From assembly GCF_020991415.1 (NCBI RefSeq), contig NZ_JAJMOY010000003.1, positions 1 to 64,000 of the forward strand: DNA of 64,000 nt. Reading direction: 5' to 3'. Of this stretch, positions 55,103-63,098 are shown in pieces. Source of the DNA: Flavobacterium sp. ENC (lineage in GTDB: Bacteria; Bacteroidota; Bacteroidia; Flavobacteriales; Flavobacteriaceae). The position numbers and the translations under genes were made by a program. Below the pieces are notes generated by a model. It saw only the letters and a program-made list of their open reading frames with translations, was not told the DNA's origin and did no database searches. Numbering within the stretch: the first letter of the stretch is position 1; every line of letters begins with the position of its first letter.

Positions 55103-56383
55103 TTAATTTCCAATTGCAATTGTGTTGTTTTGGTTCGCTCTGAAATCCGGATTTTCCTTGATATTTGGCATTGTAAACAACTCGCTGTTCTTCATTTTTG
55201 TGTATCCGATTCCAAATTCAGGTTTGTTATACCAATTTTGTATAGATGGATCTGTACCGCTTGCTTCACTTGTAATTCCTCCGTTGCAATTGTTTACAAT
55301 TACGTTTTTGAATGTAATTTTTGATAAGTTGGCATCACTGCTTCCAATGTTTTCCTCCAGTAAAGTAAAAGGAGTAAAGCCCGAAACAATGCTGTTGGTT
55401 AAGTTGAAAAATGTATTTTCCCTAATATGGATGGATTCTCTTACCAATCCCTGATTGTTTTCTTCCAGATTTACAAGTGTAATATTACTGGCATTTATAC
55501 GAGTCAGTTTCTTGCTCATATCTGTATTTTGAATTTTATCATAAGAATCCACTTCAAAACATCTGGATCCGGAAACGTCTGAAGAGAAAGGATGACGAAT
55601 GGCAATACTGTTGCTGATATTGATTTGGGCTCCTTGTGTAAAGTCAAAATCATCATCTGTAGTACGGTACGAAACCAGATTACTCATATTAATATCTCCT
55701 CCGTAACATTCGAAAGAATCATCATTTGAAAAACTAATCTGAATATTGTTTAAAACCGTTTTTCTCCCAACCCCGGCTAAAGACAGTCCGTTAAGCTCTT
55801 TTAAAGCACTTAATTTTCTTCCTGCATATTCAATACGTACGTATTTTAGAATTCCGGAATTGTCTTCTGCATCTGGACCGCCATAATGATTGAGAATAGG
55901 GTCTAAGTCAAAAGGTAAAGTGTGCAATCCTCCAAGAGTGTTTATTGGTGCTTTTCCTAAAATAATAATACCGCCCCAGTCGCCCGGTTTTCGTTCTGTT
56001 TTTTCTTTGTTTGAAGTAAAAACAATCGGATCAGTTTCTAAACCTTCGGCCATAATTTTTGAGCCATTAGTGATCACCAGTGTTCCGCATGTTTTATCGT
56101 CACCTCGAATAACAGTTCCCGGTTCGATTGTTAAAGTTGCATTATTGATCACATATACCACGCCAACTAACTGATAGGTATTGCGTTTTAAGAGTTTGGT
56201 ATCTTTATCTATTGTGCCGGCAATTATATTGGTAGCTTCACCATATTCATTGGCAACAGGTTTAAAATTGGTCCAGTTATTCATCCAGTTGTTGGTTCCA
56301 ATAATTCCTTTGGTTTGTTGTTGGGCGTGTAGAAAAAAACTGCTGATAAGGGTAATAAGGACAAATTGTACTTTTGTTTTCAT
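55103..56383 (-). CDS. Secreted right-handed beta-helix protein
   Basis: 426 residues, signal peptide cleaved near residue 20 (FFLHAQQ). The core has solenoid strands typical of parallel beta-helices: ATLTIEPGTVIRGDDKTCGTLVITNGSKI, GDWGGIIILGKAPIN, ILKYVRIEYAGR, NNIQISFSNDDSFECYGGDI. No type IX sorting domain is seen at the C-terminus. No lyase residues can be assigned; such proteins often bind or trim polysaccharide. Confidence 0.82.
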   Translation of the reverse strand: MKTKVQFVLITLISSFFLHAQQQTKGIIGTNNWMNNWTNFKPVANEYGEATNIIAGTIDKDTKLLKRNTYQLVGVVYVINNATLTIEPGTVIRGDDKTCGTLVITNGSKIMAEGLETDPIVFTSNKEKTERKPGDWGGIIILGKAPINTLGGLHTLPFDLDPILNHYGGPDAEDNSGILKYVRIEYAGRKLSALKELNGLSLAGVGRKTVLNNIQISFSNDDSFECYGGDINMSNLVSYRTTDDDFDFTQGAQINISNSIAIRHPFSSDVSGSRCFEVDSYDKIQNTDMSKKLTRINASNITLVNLEENNQGLVRESIHIRENTFFNLTNSIVSGFTPFTLLEENIGSSDANLSKITFKNVIVNNCNGGITSEASGTDPSIQNWYNKPEFGIGYTKMKNSELFTMPNIKENPDFRANQNNTIAIGN

Positions 56384-56421
56384 AACTATTTGATTTCTAG
56401 TTTTTGATTTTTTTAATTACC

Positions 56422-56429
56422 CAAAATTA
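56422..56429 (-). promoter_or_regulatory. -7 box TAATTTTG for the beta-helix gene
   Basis: Perfect TAnnTTTG on the minus strand, giving a leader of about 32 bases. Confidence 0.55.
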
Positions 56430-56521
56430 AGGGGTGCATGTTAATCAAAACGGTGATCATTATTACCAAAGTGTTATGTAAACATTAAGAACGTTATTTT
56501 TTTGAATATATAGCAAAAAAG

Positions 56522-56551
56522 AAACCCCAATAGCATAAACTATTGGGGTTT
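56522..56551. terminator. Terminator after yceI-like gene
   Basis: AAACCCCAATAG and CTATTGGGGTTT around a six-base loop; on the minus strand it is followed by CTTTTTTG. Confidence 0.88.
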
Positions 56552-56583
56552 TCTGAATATTATGAACTAGTAAGCCTGAAATA

Positions 56584-57150
56584 TTAGAATTTTAAAGCTA
56601 CAGTCAATTCGAAATCGTCATTGATAGTTTTGTCTCCTAAACCTTCAAAGAAATTTCCTGAACCGTATTTGATATCATATTTAGTTCTGTCAACTTTGAA
56701 TGCAGTAGTTGCAGTGTTTCCAGCTACAGCGATGTCAAAAGTTACTGGTTTAGTAATTCCTTTGATTGTTAAATCAGCAGTTACCGTATAAACGTCAGTT
56801 GATTTAGCTCCGATAGTTTTGAAAACTAATTTAGCAGTTGGGAATTTATCAGTTCCGAAGAAATCGTCAGCTTTAAGGTGACCGTTTAATTTTCCTTGGT
56901 ATTCTCCTGTTAAGTCAGTAGAAGTTAAAGAAGTCATGTCAACAGTAAAGCTACCGCCAACTAATTTTTTTCCTTTGAAAACTACAGCACCGTCTTTAAA
57001 GTTTACTGTACCTGAATGTTCTCCGGTTACTTTTTTACCTACCCATTTGATAGTAGATGCTTTTACATCGATTTTTTTTGTTTGTGCGTTTACTGAAACG
57101 CTAGCCACTGCTACGAATAATGCTATTGCAATTGTTTTTAAATTTTTCAT
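56584..57150 (-). CDS. YceI-family periplasmic protein
   Basis: 188 residues with a signal peptide (AVASVSVNAQT). Lipocalin-like barrel with IKWVGKKVTGEHSGTVNFKDG near the start and KVDRTKYDIKYGSGNFFEGLGDKTINDDFEL near the end, the family marks. Members bind isoprenoid quinone-like lipids. Monocistronic, closed by its own terminator. Confidence 0.95.
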   Translation of the reverse strand: MKNLKTIAIALFVAVASVSVNAQTKKIDVKASTIKWVGKKVTGEHSGTVNFKDGAVVFKGKKLVGGSFTVDMTSLTSTDLTGEYQGKLNGHLKADDFFGTDKFPTAKLVFKTIGAKSTDVYTVTADLTIKGITKPVTFDIAVAGNTATTAFKVDRTKYDIKYGSGNFFEGLGDKTINDDFELTVALKF

Positions 57151-57181
57151 GTTGTTAAAATTGATTTTGGATTAATATTAA

Positions 57182-57814
57182 TTATAGTTTGATAAATAAT
57201 TCTTCTTGTGATTTTCTGACTTTTATATGATGCTGAGCATCATCTTCATTATGTCTGTACCCTACAGTTGCAATAACCGAAGCGTTTAAGCCTAATTTGT
57301 CTAAGCCTAAGATTTCATTAAATGCAGCAGCGTTAAATCCTTCCATTGGAGTGGCATCGATTTTTAATTCGGCAGCGGCACTTAATAAGTTGCCTAAAGC
57401 GATATAAGTTTGTTTGGCAGTCCATGTATTTTTTGCGTCAGCCGGCAGACCTGAAATCATACCTTTCATCATGTCGCTGAATCCGGCAAGAGCTTCGGTA
57501 GGAACACCTCTTGTTTCGCTGATATTTTTGATGTAATTGTTTACGGCTTCATCACCCACATTTACGTCATTTGCAAAGACAAATAATTGAGAAGCATCTG
57601 TGATCTGGGTTTGACCGTAAGCAGCAGCTTTCAGTTTTTCTCTTATTTCCGGATTTTCAACGATAACAATTTTATAAGGTTGTAATCCGTATGAAGAAGC
57701 GCTTAATCGTACCGCTTCTTTTATGGTATTCAAATCAGCATCAGAGATTTTTTTGGCAGCATCAAATTTTTTTGTAGCATATCTCCAATTTAAACTTTCT
57801 AAGTATGTGCTCAT
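57182..57814 (-). CDS. Nitroreductase-family NAD(P)H oxidoreductase
   Basis: 210 residues. Flavin-binding start NWRYATKKFD and RLSASSYGLQPYKIVIVEN, then GVPTEALAGF and MEGFNAAAFNEILGLD. Matches the NfsB-like branch (FMN, NAD(P)H, reduces nitro or quinone compounds). Starts 4 bp after the MarR gene stop; the pair is repressed together. Confidence 0.94.
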   Translation of the reverse strand: MSTYLESLNWRYATKKFDAAKKISDADLNTIKEAVRLSASSYGLQPYKIVIVENPEIREKLKAAAYGQTQITDASQLFVFANDVNVGDEAVNNYIKNISETRGVPTEALAGFSDMMKGMISGLPADAKNTWTAKQTYIALGNLLSAAAELKIDATPMEGFNAAAFNEILGLDKLGLNASVIATVGYRHNEDDAQHHIKVRKSQEELFIKL

Positions 57815-57818
57815 AATT

Positions 57819-58283
57819 TTAAATTTGTTTATTGGTTCGGTATTTTTCTAATAATATATTTAATAATTCTAATTCTTCTTTACTTATATTTTCGGCAAAT
57901 AAACGCTCGTGTTCATCTACTTTCGGATCTAATTCCTTTAAAACATCCAGTCCTTTCTGGGTTATGGCAACTTCTATTTTTCGTCTGTTGCCCGGACAAA
58001 CATTCCGGGTTACATAATCTTTCAGTAAAAGTTTATCAACCAGCCGTGTCGTGTTGCTTGTTTTGGCCAGCATACGTTCCTGTATCATACACATATTGGC
58101 AGGATTTCCTTTTTGCCCTCTCAATATGCGCAGCACATTATATTGTTCTCCGGATAAATCATACGGTCTTATCAACTCGTTGAAATGATCCTGAATCACA
58201 TTTTGTGTGTACATGATATTCAGAATAACTTTTTTCGCATTATCCATCTTAACTGTACTTTTTATAACCTCTTCAATTGTCAT
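57819..58283 (-). CDS. MarR-family regulator
   Basis: 154 residues from MTIEEVIKSTVK. Winged helix with SGEQYNVLRILRGQKGNPANMCMIQERMLAKTSNTTRLVDKLLLKDYVTRNVCPGNRRKIEVAIT. The frame is open to 58349, but the -7 box and operators lie within that extension, so the start is 58283. Co-transcribed with the nitroreductase. C43-like and C98 cysteines suggest thiol or quinone sensing, not shown. Confidence 0.93.
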   Translation of the reverse strand: MTIEEVIKSTVKMDNAKKVILNIMYTQNVIQDHFNELIRPYDLSGEQYNVLRILRGQKGNPANMCMIQERMLAKTSNTTRLVDKLLLKDYVTRNVCPGNRRKIEVAITQKGLDVLKELDPKVDEHERLFAENISKEELELLNILLEKYRTNKQI

Positions 58284-58299
58284 AGTCGTAAGTGTATAA

Positions 58300-58342
58300 T
58301 TTGTATATACAAATGTATAACTTTTGATAGTTGTATATACAA
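58300..58342 (-). promoter_or_regulatory. Twin MarR operators over the -7 box
   Basis: TTTGTATATACAAA (58300-58313) and TTGTATATACAA (58331-58342) are palindromes exactly 30 bases apart start to start, about three helical turns. The minus-strand -7 box TACATTTG (58310-58317) overlaps the first. Cooperative repressor binding over the promoter is expected. Confidence 0.88.
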
Positions 58343-58488
58343 ATGTCATGTTAATTTTTTGTTAATTAAATTAACGGGTATTTTTTAATTGCACTAACTC
58401 TATAAAATTAGTATAAAAGTAATGCAAAATTTTATTGAAATGAAAGTTTAAAATCAAAAATCTAAACTCAGAAATCTAAAATAGAGTA

Positions 58489-58605
58489 GGGGCGTGCCAC
58501 CAGACCGATGAGAGGGCAAAATTTACCTGGCGATTATACGCCCTCTCATCGGTCTGCTGTCGGGCTATACGCTCCGCTGCGGCGGACAGCTTCTATCCCT
58601 CACGC
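58489..58605 (+). repeat. Structured intergenic element, copy C
   Basis: Opens GGGGCGTGCC and closes TTCTATCCCTCACGC; GCGTG/CACGC is the outer stem. The second arm is a perfect 17-bp hairpin (CAGACCGATGAGAGGGC, 58501-58517 with 58540-58556), the joining segment GTCGGGCTATACGCT is conserved, and a short CCGCTGCGGCGG arm follows. Opposite orientation to copies A and B. It occupies most of the gap between MarR and GNAT genes. Confidence 0.7.
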
Positions 58606-58616
58606 GGGCGCACGAT

Positions 58617-58659
58617 ACGAGAAACCCGACAGGTTTTTAAACACTGTCGGGTTTCTCGT
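58617..58659. terminator. Strong hairpin after the GNAT gene
   Basis: ACGAGAAACCCGACAG and its complement, 16 perfect pairs, 11-base loop. On the minus strand it follows the GNAT stop by 20 bases; no long T-run, so termination is likely but not certain. Confidence 0.7.
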
Positions 58660-58679
58660 ACTACCTGACTTTATTTATT

Positions 58680-59195
58680 TTAAGCTAACATTTTCTCGTA
58701 CGCTTTTCGTGCCGCCCCTCTAAAATAGACTTCACCACAATACGTATAGTTTAGTTTGTCTAAGATTTTCAACATTGGAGTGTTATCAAAGTTAGTATCT
58801 ACCTTAATACTATACACGTTTTGTTGAATTGCTAAATCTTCTGTTTTTTGAAAGAGTTTTGTAGCGATACCTTTTCCTTTTGCCAGTTTTGAAACAGCTA
58901 CACGATGTACCACGACATAATCACCTTTACTAAGCCATTGGCCTTCGATTTCTTCGTAAGCGGGTTCGATGTCGAAAATGATGGCAGCGTAACACAAAAT
59001 GGTTTCGTTTTCGGTAAGAACGTAGCCAAAACCAGTATTGATATCATTTGTAATTGAAAGTTCATTTGGATAACCGTCTTGCCATTGTTTACTTCCTTCT
59101 AATCGTCTTTGTTCGATAGCATCTTGTATAATTTCCCAAATTTGAGGTACTTCTGAAAGATTTGCTTTTCTTAATTGTAATTCTGTTAAGCTCAT
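58680..59195 (-). CDS. GNAT-family N-acetyltransferase
   Basis: 171 residues. VVHRVAVSKLAKGKGIATKLFQKTEDLA is motif A with the acetyl-CoA loop, IKVDTNFDNTPMLKILDKLNY motif B. Acceptor unknown; the start LRKANLSEVPQIWEIIQDAI is typical of small cytosolic members. Confidence 0.93.
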   Translation of the reverse strand: MSLTELQLRKANLSEVPQIWEIIQDAIEQRRLEGSKQWQDGYPNELSITNDINTGFGYVLTENETILCYAAIIFDIEPAYEEIEGQWLSKGDYVVVHRVAVSKLAKGKGIATKLFQKTEDLAIQQNVYSIKVDTNFDNTPMLKILDKLNYTYCGEVYFRGAARKAYEKMLA

Positions 59196-59217
59196 TTTTT
59201 AATCTGCTATTAAGGTA

Positions 59218-59697
59218 TTAATGAGGCAGTTTGTCTTTAATAAGGCCATACACCCAGGTGCCTGCAATGGCACTGACCAAAGTGACAACAATTACCGTAA
59301 CTCCGGTTCCGATTTGGGCAAACAAAGGCCCGGGACAAGCTCCTGTCAGGACCCAGCCAAATCCGAACATCAGTCCGCCATAGATTTGCCCTTTATTAAA
59401 GGTCTTAGGCTGAATTTCTATTTTTTCGCCCTGAATGGTTTTAATATTGAATCTTTTGATCAGCTGAACGGATATAATTCCGACAACGACTGCGCTGCCA
59501 ATGACACCGTACATAAAGAAGGATTGCAATTGAAACATTTCCTGAATGCGGTACCAGCTGATGATTTCGGCTTTTACGAATATAATTCCAAAGAAGATTC
59601 CAACAATACCATATTTCAGATTGGAGAGTCCGGAATCTTTCAATTGGCTTCCGTTGATTCCTTCTGTGTCTGTATTTTGATTTTCTAAATGATTCAT
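59218..59697 (-). CDS. YeeE/YedE-family transporter subunit (PmpB-like)
   Basis: 159 residues, four hydrophobic helices, with GFGWVLTGACPGPLFAQIG carrying the conserved Cys of the sulfur-conducting path. Pairs with the adjoining gene to make a two-part thiosulfate/sulfane-sulfur transporter. The reverse strand here also carries a long open frame, judged a shadow. Confidence 0.9.
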   Translation of the reverse strand: MNHLENQNTDTEGINGSQLKDSGLSNLKYGIVGIFFGIIFVKAEIISWYRIQEMFQLQSFFMYGVIGSAVVVGIISVQLIKRFNIKTIQGEKIEIQPKTFNKGQIYGGLMFGFGWVLTGACPGPLFAQIGTGVTVIVVTLVSAIAGTWVYGLIKDKLPH

Positions 59698-59707
59698 TTT
59701 TGAAATT

Positions 59708-60277
59708 TTAAAGTGAAAGAATATAAGGTAAAATCAAATTGGCCATAAAAAAACCGCCAATCATAAAACAGATGGTCGCAACTAATGAAGGCCATTGTAA
59801 ATTTGAAATTCCCATAATGGCATGTCCGCTCGTACAGCCGCCCGCATAACGTGTTCCGAAGCCTACTAAAAAGCCACCAACAACCATCATAATAAAGCCG
59901 CGAAGTGTCAATAAACTTTCCCACGAGAAAAGTTCTTTGGGCATTAATCCGGAACGATCCGTGATTCCGTAAGTAGTTAATTGTTCTGAAAGTTTCGCCG
60001 TAATTTCAACCGGATTTGGATTTGAAAGAAAATAAGCCGCAATAACTCCGCCAAGGAAAATTCCGAAAACGAAAAATAAATTCCAGCTTTCTTTTTTCCA
60101 GTCGTATTTAAAAAAGGAGATGTTTGCCGGAATACAAGCCGCACAGATATGTCGCAAGGAAGAACTAATTCCAAATGATTTATTTCCGATAATTAACAAA
60201 ATAGGTACAGTCAACCCGATTAACGGACCTGAAACGTACCAAGGCCAGGGTTCTCTCAAAATTTCTAGTAGATTCAT
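59708..60277 (-). CDS. YeeE/YedE-family transporter subunit (PmpA-like)
   Basis: 189 residues from MNLLEILREPWPWY; an ATG 24 bases upstream is less likely because it lies in the word-repeat region. GFGTRYAGGCTSGHAIMGIS carries the other Cys signature (GCTSGH). Ten bases precede the partner gene. Confidence 0.9.
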   Translation of the reverse strand: MNLLEILREPWPWYVSGPLIGLTVPILLIIGNKSFGISSSLRHICAACIPANISFFKYDWKKESWNLFFVFGIFLGGVIAAYFLSNPNPVEITAKLSEQLTTYGITDRSGLMPKELFSWESLLTLRGFIMMVVGGFLVGFGTRYAGGCTSGHAIMGISNLQWPSLVATICFMIGGFFMANLILPYILSL

Positions 60278-60286
60278 TTTTTTTAA

Positions 60287-60361
60287 GGTTCTAAGTGGCA
60301 AAGGTTCAAAGGTTCAAAGGCTAAAACCTTTGTCACTTTGTGCCTTTGTATCTTTGTTACT
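60287..60361. repeat. Short-word inverted repeat, CAAAGGTTCAAAGGCT type
   Basis: GGCAAAGGTTCAAAGGTTCAAAGGC is answered by ACCTTTGTCACTTTGTGCCTTTG; a hairpin is possible between the MBL-rhodanese and PmpA-like genes. Confidence 0.65.
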
Positions 60362-61777
60362 TTATTTTAATACTTTACTCTGGCAAACAAAATCAGACTT
60401 TGGGATTTCAGTTTTCGAGATCGCCCCAAAACCGCCTTCCACTTCTGAAAAATTTCTAAACCCGCGTGCCTGCAAAATAGACGCCGCAATCATACTGCGG
60501 TAACCTCCGGCACAATGCAGGTAAAAATGCTCATTCGGATTAATATCTTTTACCCAGTCGTTGATGAAAGCCAATGGTTTGTTGTAAGCTTCATCGATAT
60601 GTTCTGCAGCGTATTCGGTTTCTTTACGAATGTCGATTACTTTGTCTTCGTCAATTTTAAATTCAGTTGCAAATTGTGCAGCGGTAATTCGGTTAACAGT
60701 ATCAATTTCAAAACCGGCTTGCTGCCAGGCTTCAAAACCACCTTCCAGATGTCCGATGATTGCATCAAACCCAACACGGCTTAAGCGTGTTACCGTTTCT
60801 TCTTCGAGACCAATTTCGGTAACCAATATAATAGGTTGTTTTACATTGGCAATTAAAGTTCCCACCCAAGGTGCAAAATCACCATTGATTCCAATATTAA
60901 TAGACTGTGGAATAAACCCTTTGCTAAAATTGGCAGCACTTCTGGTATCCAGGATCAAAGCTCCGGTTTCTTCGGCTACAGCTTCAAATTCTTCGGCTTT
61001 TATGGTTTTCATTCCGTTATGCAAAACCGATTCAAAACTTTCGTAACCGTTTTTATTCATGGCCACATTCATACTGAAATAGGCTGGAGGAGGCAATAAT
61101 CCGTCAGTCACTTCGGTAATAAATTCAGCTTCGGTCATATTGGCACGCAAAGCATAATTGGTTGCTTTTTGATTTCCAATAGTCGAAACTGTTTCTTTGC
61201 TCATGTTTTTTCCACAGGCACTTCCGGCTCCGTGTGCAGGATATACGATGATATCGTCTGCCAGAGTCATAATTTTATCTCTTAACGAATGAAATAAAAT
61301 TCCGGCCAGCTGATCCTGTGTCATTCCGGCTGCTTTTTGTGCCAGATCCGGTCTTCCCACATCTCCGATAAATAAAGTGTCTCCGGAGAAAATCGCATGG
61401 TCTTTTCCGTTTTCATCAATCAGTAAATAGGTAGTGCTTTCCATGGTGTGCCCGGGAGTGTGCAGGGCTTTAATCGTGATTTTTCCGATTTTAAATTCCT
61501 GTCCGTCTTTCGCGGAAATGCAGTCAAATTCACAGGTCGCATTAGGTCCGTAAACAATTGGCGCCTGAGTTTCTTTGCTTAAATCGATATGTCCGGAAAC
61601 AAAATCAGCATGGAAATGCGTTTCAAAAATATATTTCAATTTAACGGCATCACGTTCTAAACGATCTAAGTAAGGCTGAATTTCTCTTAACGGGTCAATA
61701 ATCGCAGCTTCACCGTCTGAAGTTATATAGTAAGCACCCTGCGCAAGGCATCCGGTGTAAATTTGTTCAATTTTCAT
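60362..61777 (-). CDS. MBL-fold hydrolase with two rhodanese domains
   Basis: 471 residues. MBL part (1-240) with THFHADFVSGH metal motif, HTPGHTMEST and HFSGDTLF-like FSGDTLFIGDVGRPD, the persulfide-dioxygenase (ETHE1) pattern. First rhodanese domain (about 255-350) lacks the catalytic Cys (LVTEIGLEEE); the second (about 360-450) keeps it, C422 in HCAGGYRS. Expected to oxidise or move sulfane sulfur, matching the YeeE/YedE partners downstream. Confidence 0.93.
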   Translation of the reverse strand: MKIEQIYTGCLAQGAYYITSDGEAAIIDPLREIQPYLDRLERDAVKLKYIFETHFHADFVSGHIDLSKETQAPIVYGPNATCEFDCISAKDGQEFKIGKITIKALHTPGHTMESTTYLLIDENGKDHAIFSGDTLFIGDVGRPDLAQKAAGMTQDQLAGILFHSLRDKIMTLADDIIVYPAHGAGSACGKNMSKETVSTIGNQKATNYALRANMTEAEFITEVTDGLLPPPAYFSMNVAMNKNGYESFESVLHNGMKTIKAEEFEAVAEETGALILDTRSAANFSKGFIPQSINIGINGDFAPWVGTLIANVKQPIILVTEIGLEEETVTRLSRVGFDAIIGHLEGGFEAWQQAGFEIDTVNRITAAQFATEFKIDEDKVIDIRKETEYAAEHIDEAYNKPLAFINDWVKDINPNEHFYLHCAGGYRSMIAASILQARGFRNFSEVEGGFGAISKTEIPKSDFVCQSKVLK

Positions 61778-61803
61778 GATTTGGGAATCTAAATAATGGT
61801 GTA

Positions 61804-61811
61804 CAAAGATA
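61804..61811 (-). promoter_or_regulatory. -7 box TATCTTTG for the sulfur operon
   Basis: Perfect TAnnTTTG on the minus strand, 26 bases before the MBL-rhodanese ATG. No BigR/ArsR gene is adjacent. Confidence 0.6.
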
Positions 61812-61882
61812 ACTCGGTTTTTCTAAAGAATAAGTGACTAATGTTACAGAAATTCATTTTTGAAATAAAAAAAAGGAATTTC

Positions 61883-61962
61883 ACCATGTAAGTGATGTAA
61901 GTTCATTTAAGGCGTTACGCAATCCACGTTAAGCTTATATGGACTTCTATGACTTACATGGT
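61883..61962. repeat. Imperfect inverted repeat, ACTTACATGG type
   Basis: ACCATGTAAGTGATGTAAGTTCAT and ATGGACTTCTATGACTTACATGGT are inverted partners; related single words follow at 62010-62033 and 62050-62070. This gap of about 340 bases has no gene. Confidence 0.75.
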
Positions 61963-62120
61963 AGAAAAAATATAAACCCATTTAAATAAAAGTAAGGTTT
62001 CACTAACAGGACTTCGACTTCGCTCAGTCTGACAAAATGCAAAACTAAAATGAACTTACATTACTTATAGGCTAGAAAAAAAATCTCCGTAATTTTACAA
62101 CGCTACGAAAATCATTTATT

Positions 62121-62711
62121 ATGAATACACAAGACTTATTGGATCAGATTGCTTTTATAAAAGAGATTGATAAAGTAAAATACATTCAGCGGAAAACGAA
62201 GCTGTTTAACAGTGACCGAAATGAAAACGATGCTGAACACAGCTGGCATCTGGCGTTAATGGCGATTGTTCTGGCCGAGCATTCAGATAGACCAATTGAT
62301 GTTTTGAAAGTGGTTAAAATGGTTTTGATACACGATATTGTAGAAATCGACGCCGGGGATGTTTTTTTGTATGATTTGCAAATCAATCATTCGAATACCG
62401 ATGCAGAACGTCTGGCCGCGATCCGCATTTTTGGCCTGCTTCCAAAAAAACAAGCCGAAACCTTTATTGAAATCTGGGAAGAATTTGAAGCCGGGGAAAC
62501 CAACGAAGCCAAATTTGCCAAATCGATGGACAGATTAGAGCCTTTACTGCAAAACACCTCTAACAACGGTGGCACCTGGAAAGAGTTTGGCGTAGGGTAC
62601 CAAAAAGTTTACGAAAAAAAGAGTGTGATAAAAGAAGGCTCCCGGACTTTATGGACGTACGCGGAAGGCCTGATAAATGAAAGTGTCGAAAAAGGAATTT
62701 TAAAGAAATAA
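62121..62711 (+). CDS. HD-domain phosphohydrolase (YfbR-like 5'-nucleotidase)
   Basis: 196 residues. Metal motifs ENDAEHSWHLALMAI and KMVLIHDIVEIDAGDVFLYD, then DRLEPLLQN: the PF13023 HD family of YfbR-like dNMP phosphatases. The RKTKLF and AEHSW stretch binds the nucleotide. Cytosolic nucleotide pool control is the likely role. No -7 box was clear. Confidence 0.92.
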   Translation: MNTQDLLDQIAFIKEIDKVKYIQRKTKLFNSDRNENDAEHSWHLALMAIVLAEHSDRPIDVLKVVKMVLIHDIVEIDAGDVFLYDLQINHSNTDAERLAAIRIFGLLPKKQAETFIEIWEEFEAGETNEAKFAKSMDRLEPLLQNTSNNGGTWKEFGVGYQKVYEKKSVIKEGSRTLWTYAEGLINESVEKGILKK

Positions 62712-62727
62712 TCAAATATAGCGAACA

Positions 62728-62804
62728 TAATCAAATATAGCCTGCGGTTGAAACCGCAGGCTATATTTGATTATGCATTGCGTTCCCGCGGTTGAAACCG
62801 CGGG
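62728..62804. repeat. Two successive perfect hairpins
   Basis: TAATCAAATATAGCCTGCGGTT (62728-62749) pairs with 62752-62773, and CCCGCGGTT (62785-62793) with 62796-62804. Both have the GTTGAAAC turn. They probably terminate the HD gene, although no T-run follows directly. Confidence 0.85.
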
Positions 62805-62836
62805 CTTATTTGATACGTACATCTATACACAATCCT

Positions 62837-62947
62837 GTCATTTCTGTCGTTTCGACGAAGGAGAAATCTTTGCGAGAAGTTCGGCAAAGATTAGATTTTG
62901 TTTGTGGAGTTCCTTAAAGAGATTTCTCCTTCGTCGAAATGACAAAC
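62837..62947. repeat. Inverted repeat, GACGAAGGAGAAATCT type
   Basis: TTTCGACGAAGGAGAAATCT (62850-62869) and its exact complement (62920-62939) with GTCATTT/AAATGAC ends; same family as 25270-25411. No gene lies in this 387-bp gap before cydA. Confidence 0.85.
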
Positions 62948-63063
62948 TTTGGCAAAATTGCTGCAGGCATAAGTGTTATTTATACATGTTAAATTGTTGA
63001 AAAGTTTAACAAATATAGGGCGATAAACTTTTTTTTAAGGTCATTAATTTGGGTTTTAATGGG

Positions 63064-63071
63064 TAAATTTG
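63064..63071 (+). promoter_or_regulatory. -7 box TAAATTTG for cydA
   Basis: Perfect TAnnTTTG, 28 bases before the cydA ATG. Confidence 0.6.
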
Positions 63072-63098
63072 TGGGACTTCATAATTAAAATACCACTC

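Noticed and set aside
58508..58723. 71-codon frame
   Set aside because: It runs through structured element C and the terminator hairpin; arises from palindromic GC-rich DNA.
59221..59688. 155-codon open frame opposite the PmpB-like gene
   Set aside because: Exactly antisense to a gene with clear family motifs; composition shows no protein family features.
62767..63000. 77-codon frame before cydA
   Set aside because: Overlaps the inverted repeat 62837-62947; no family resemblance.
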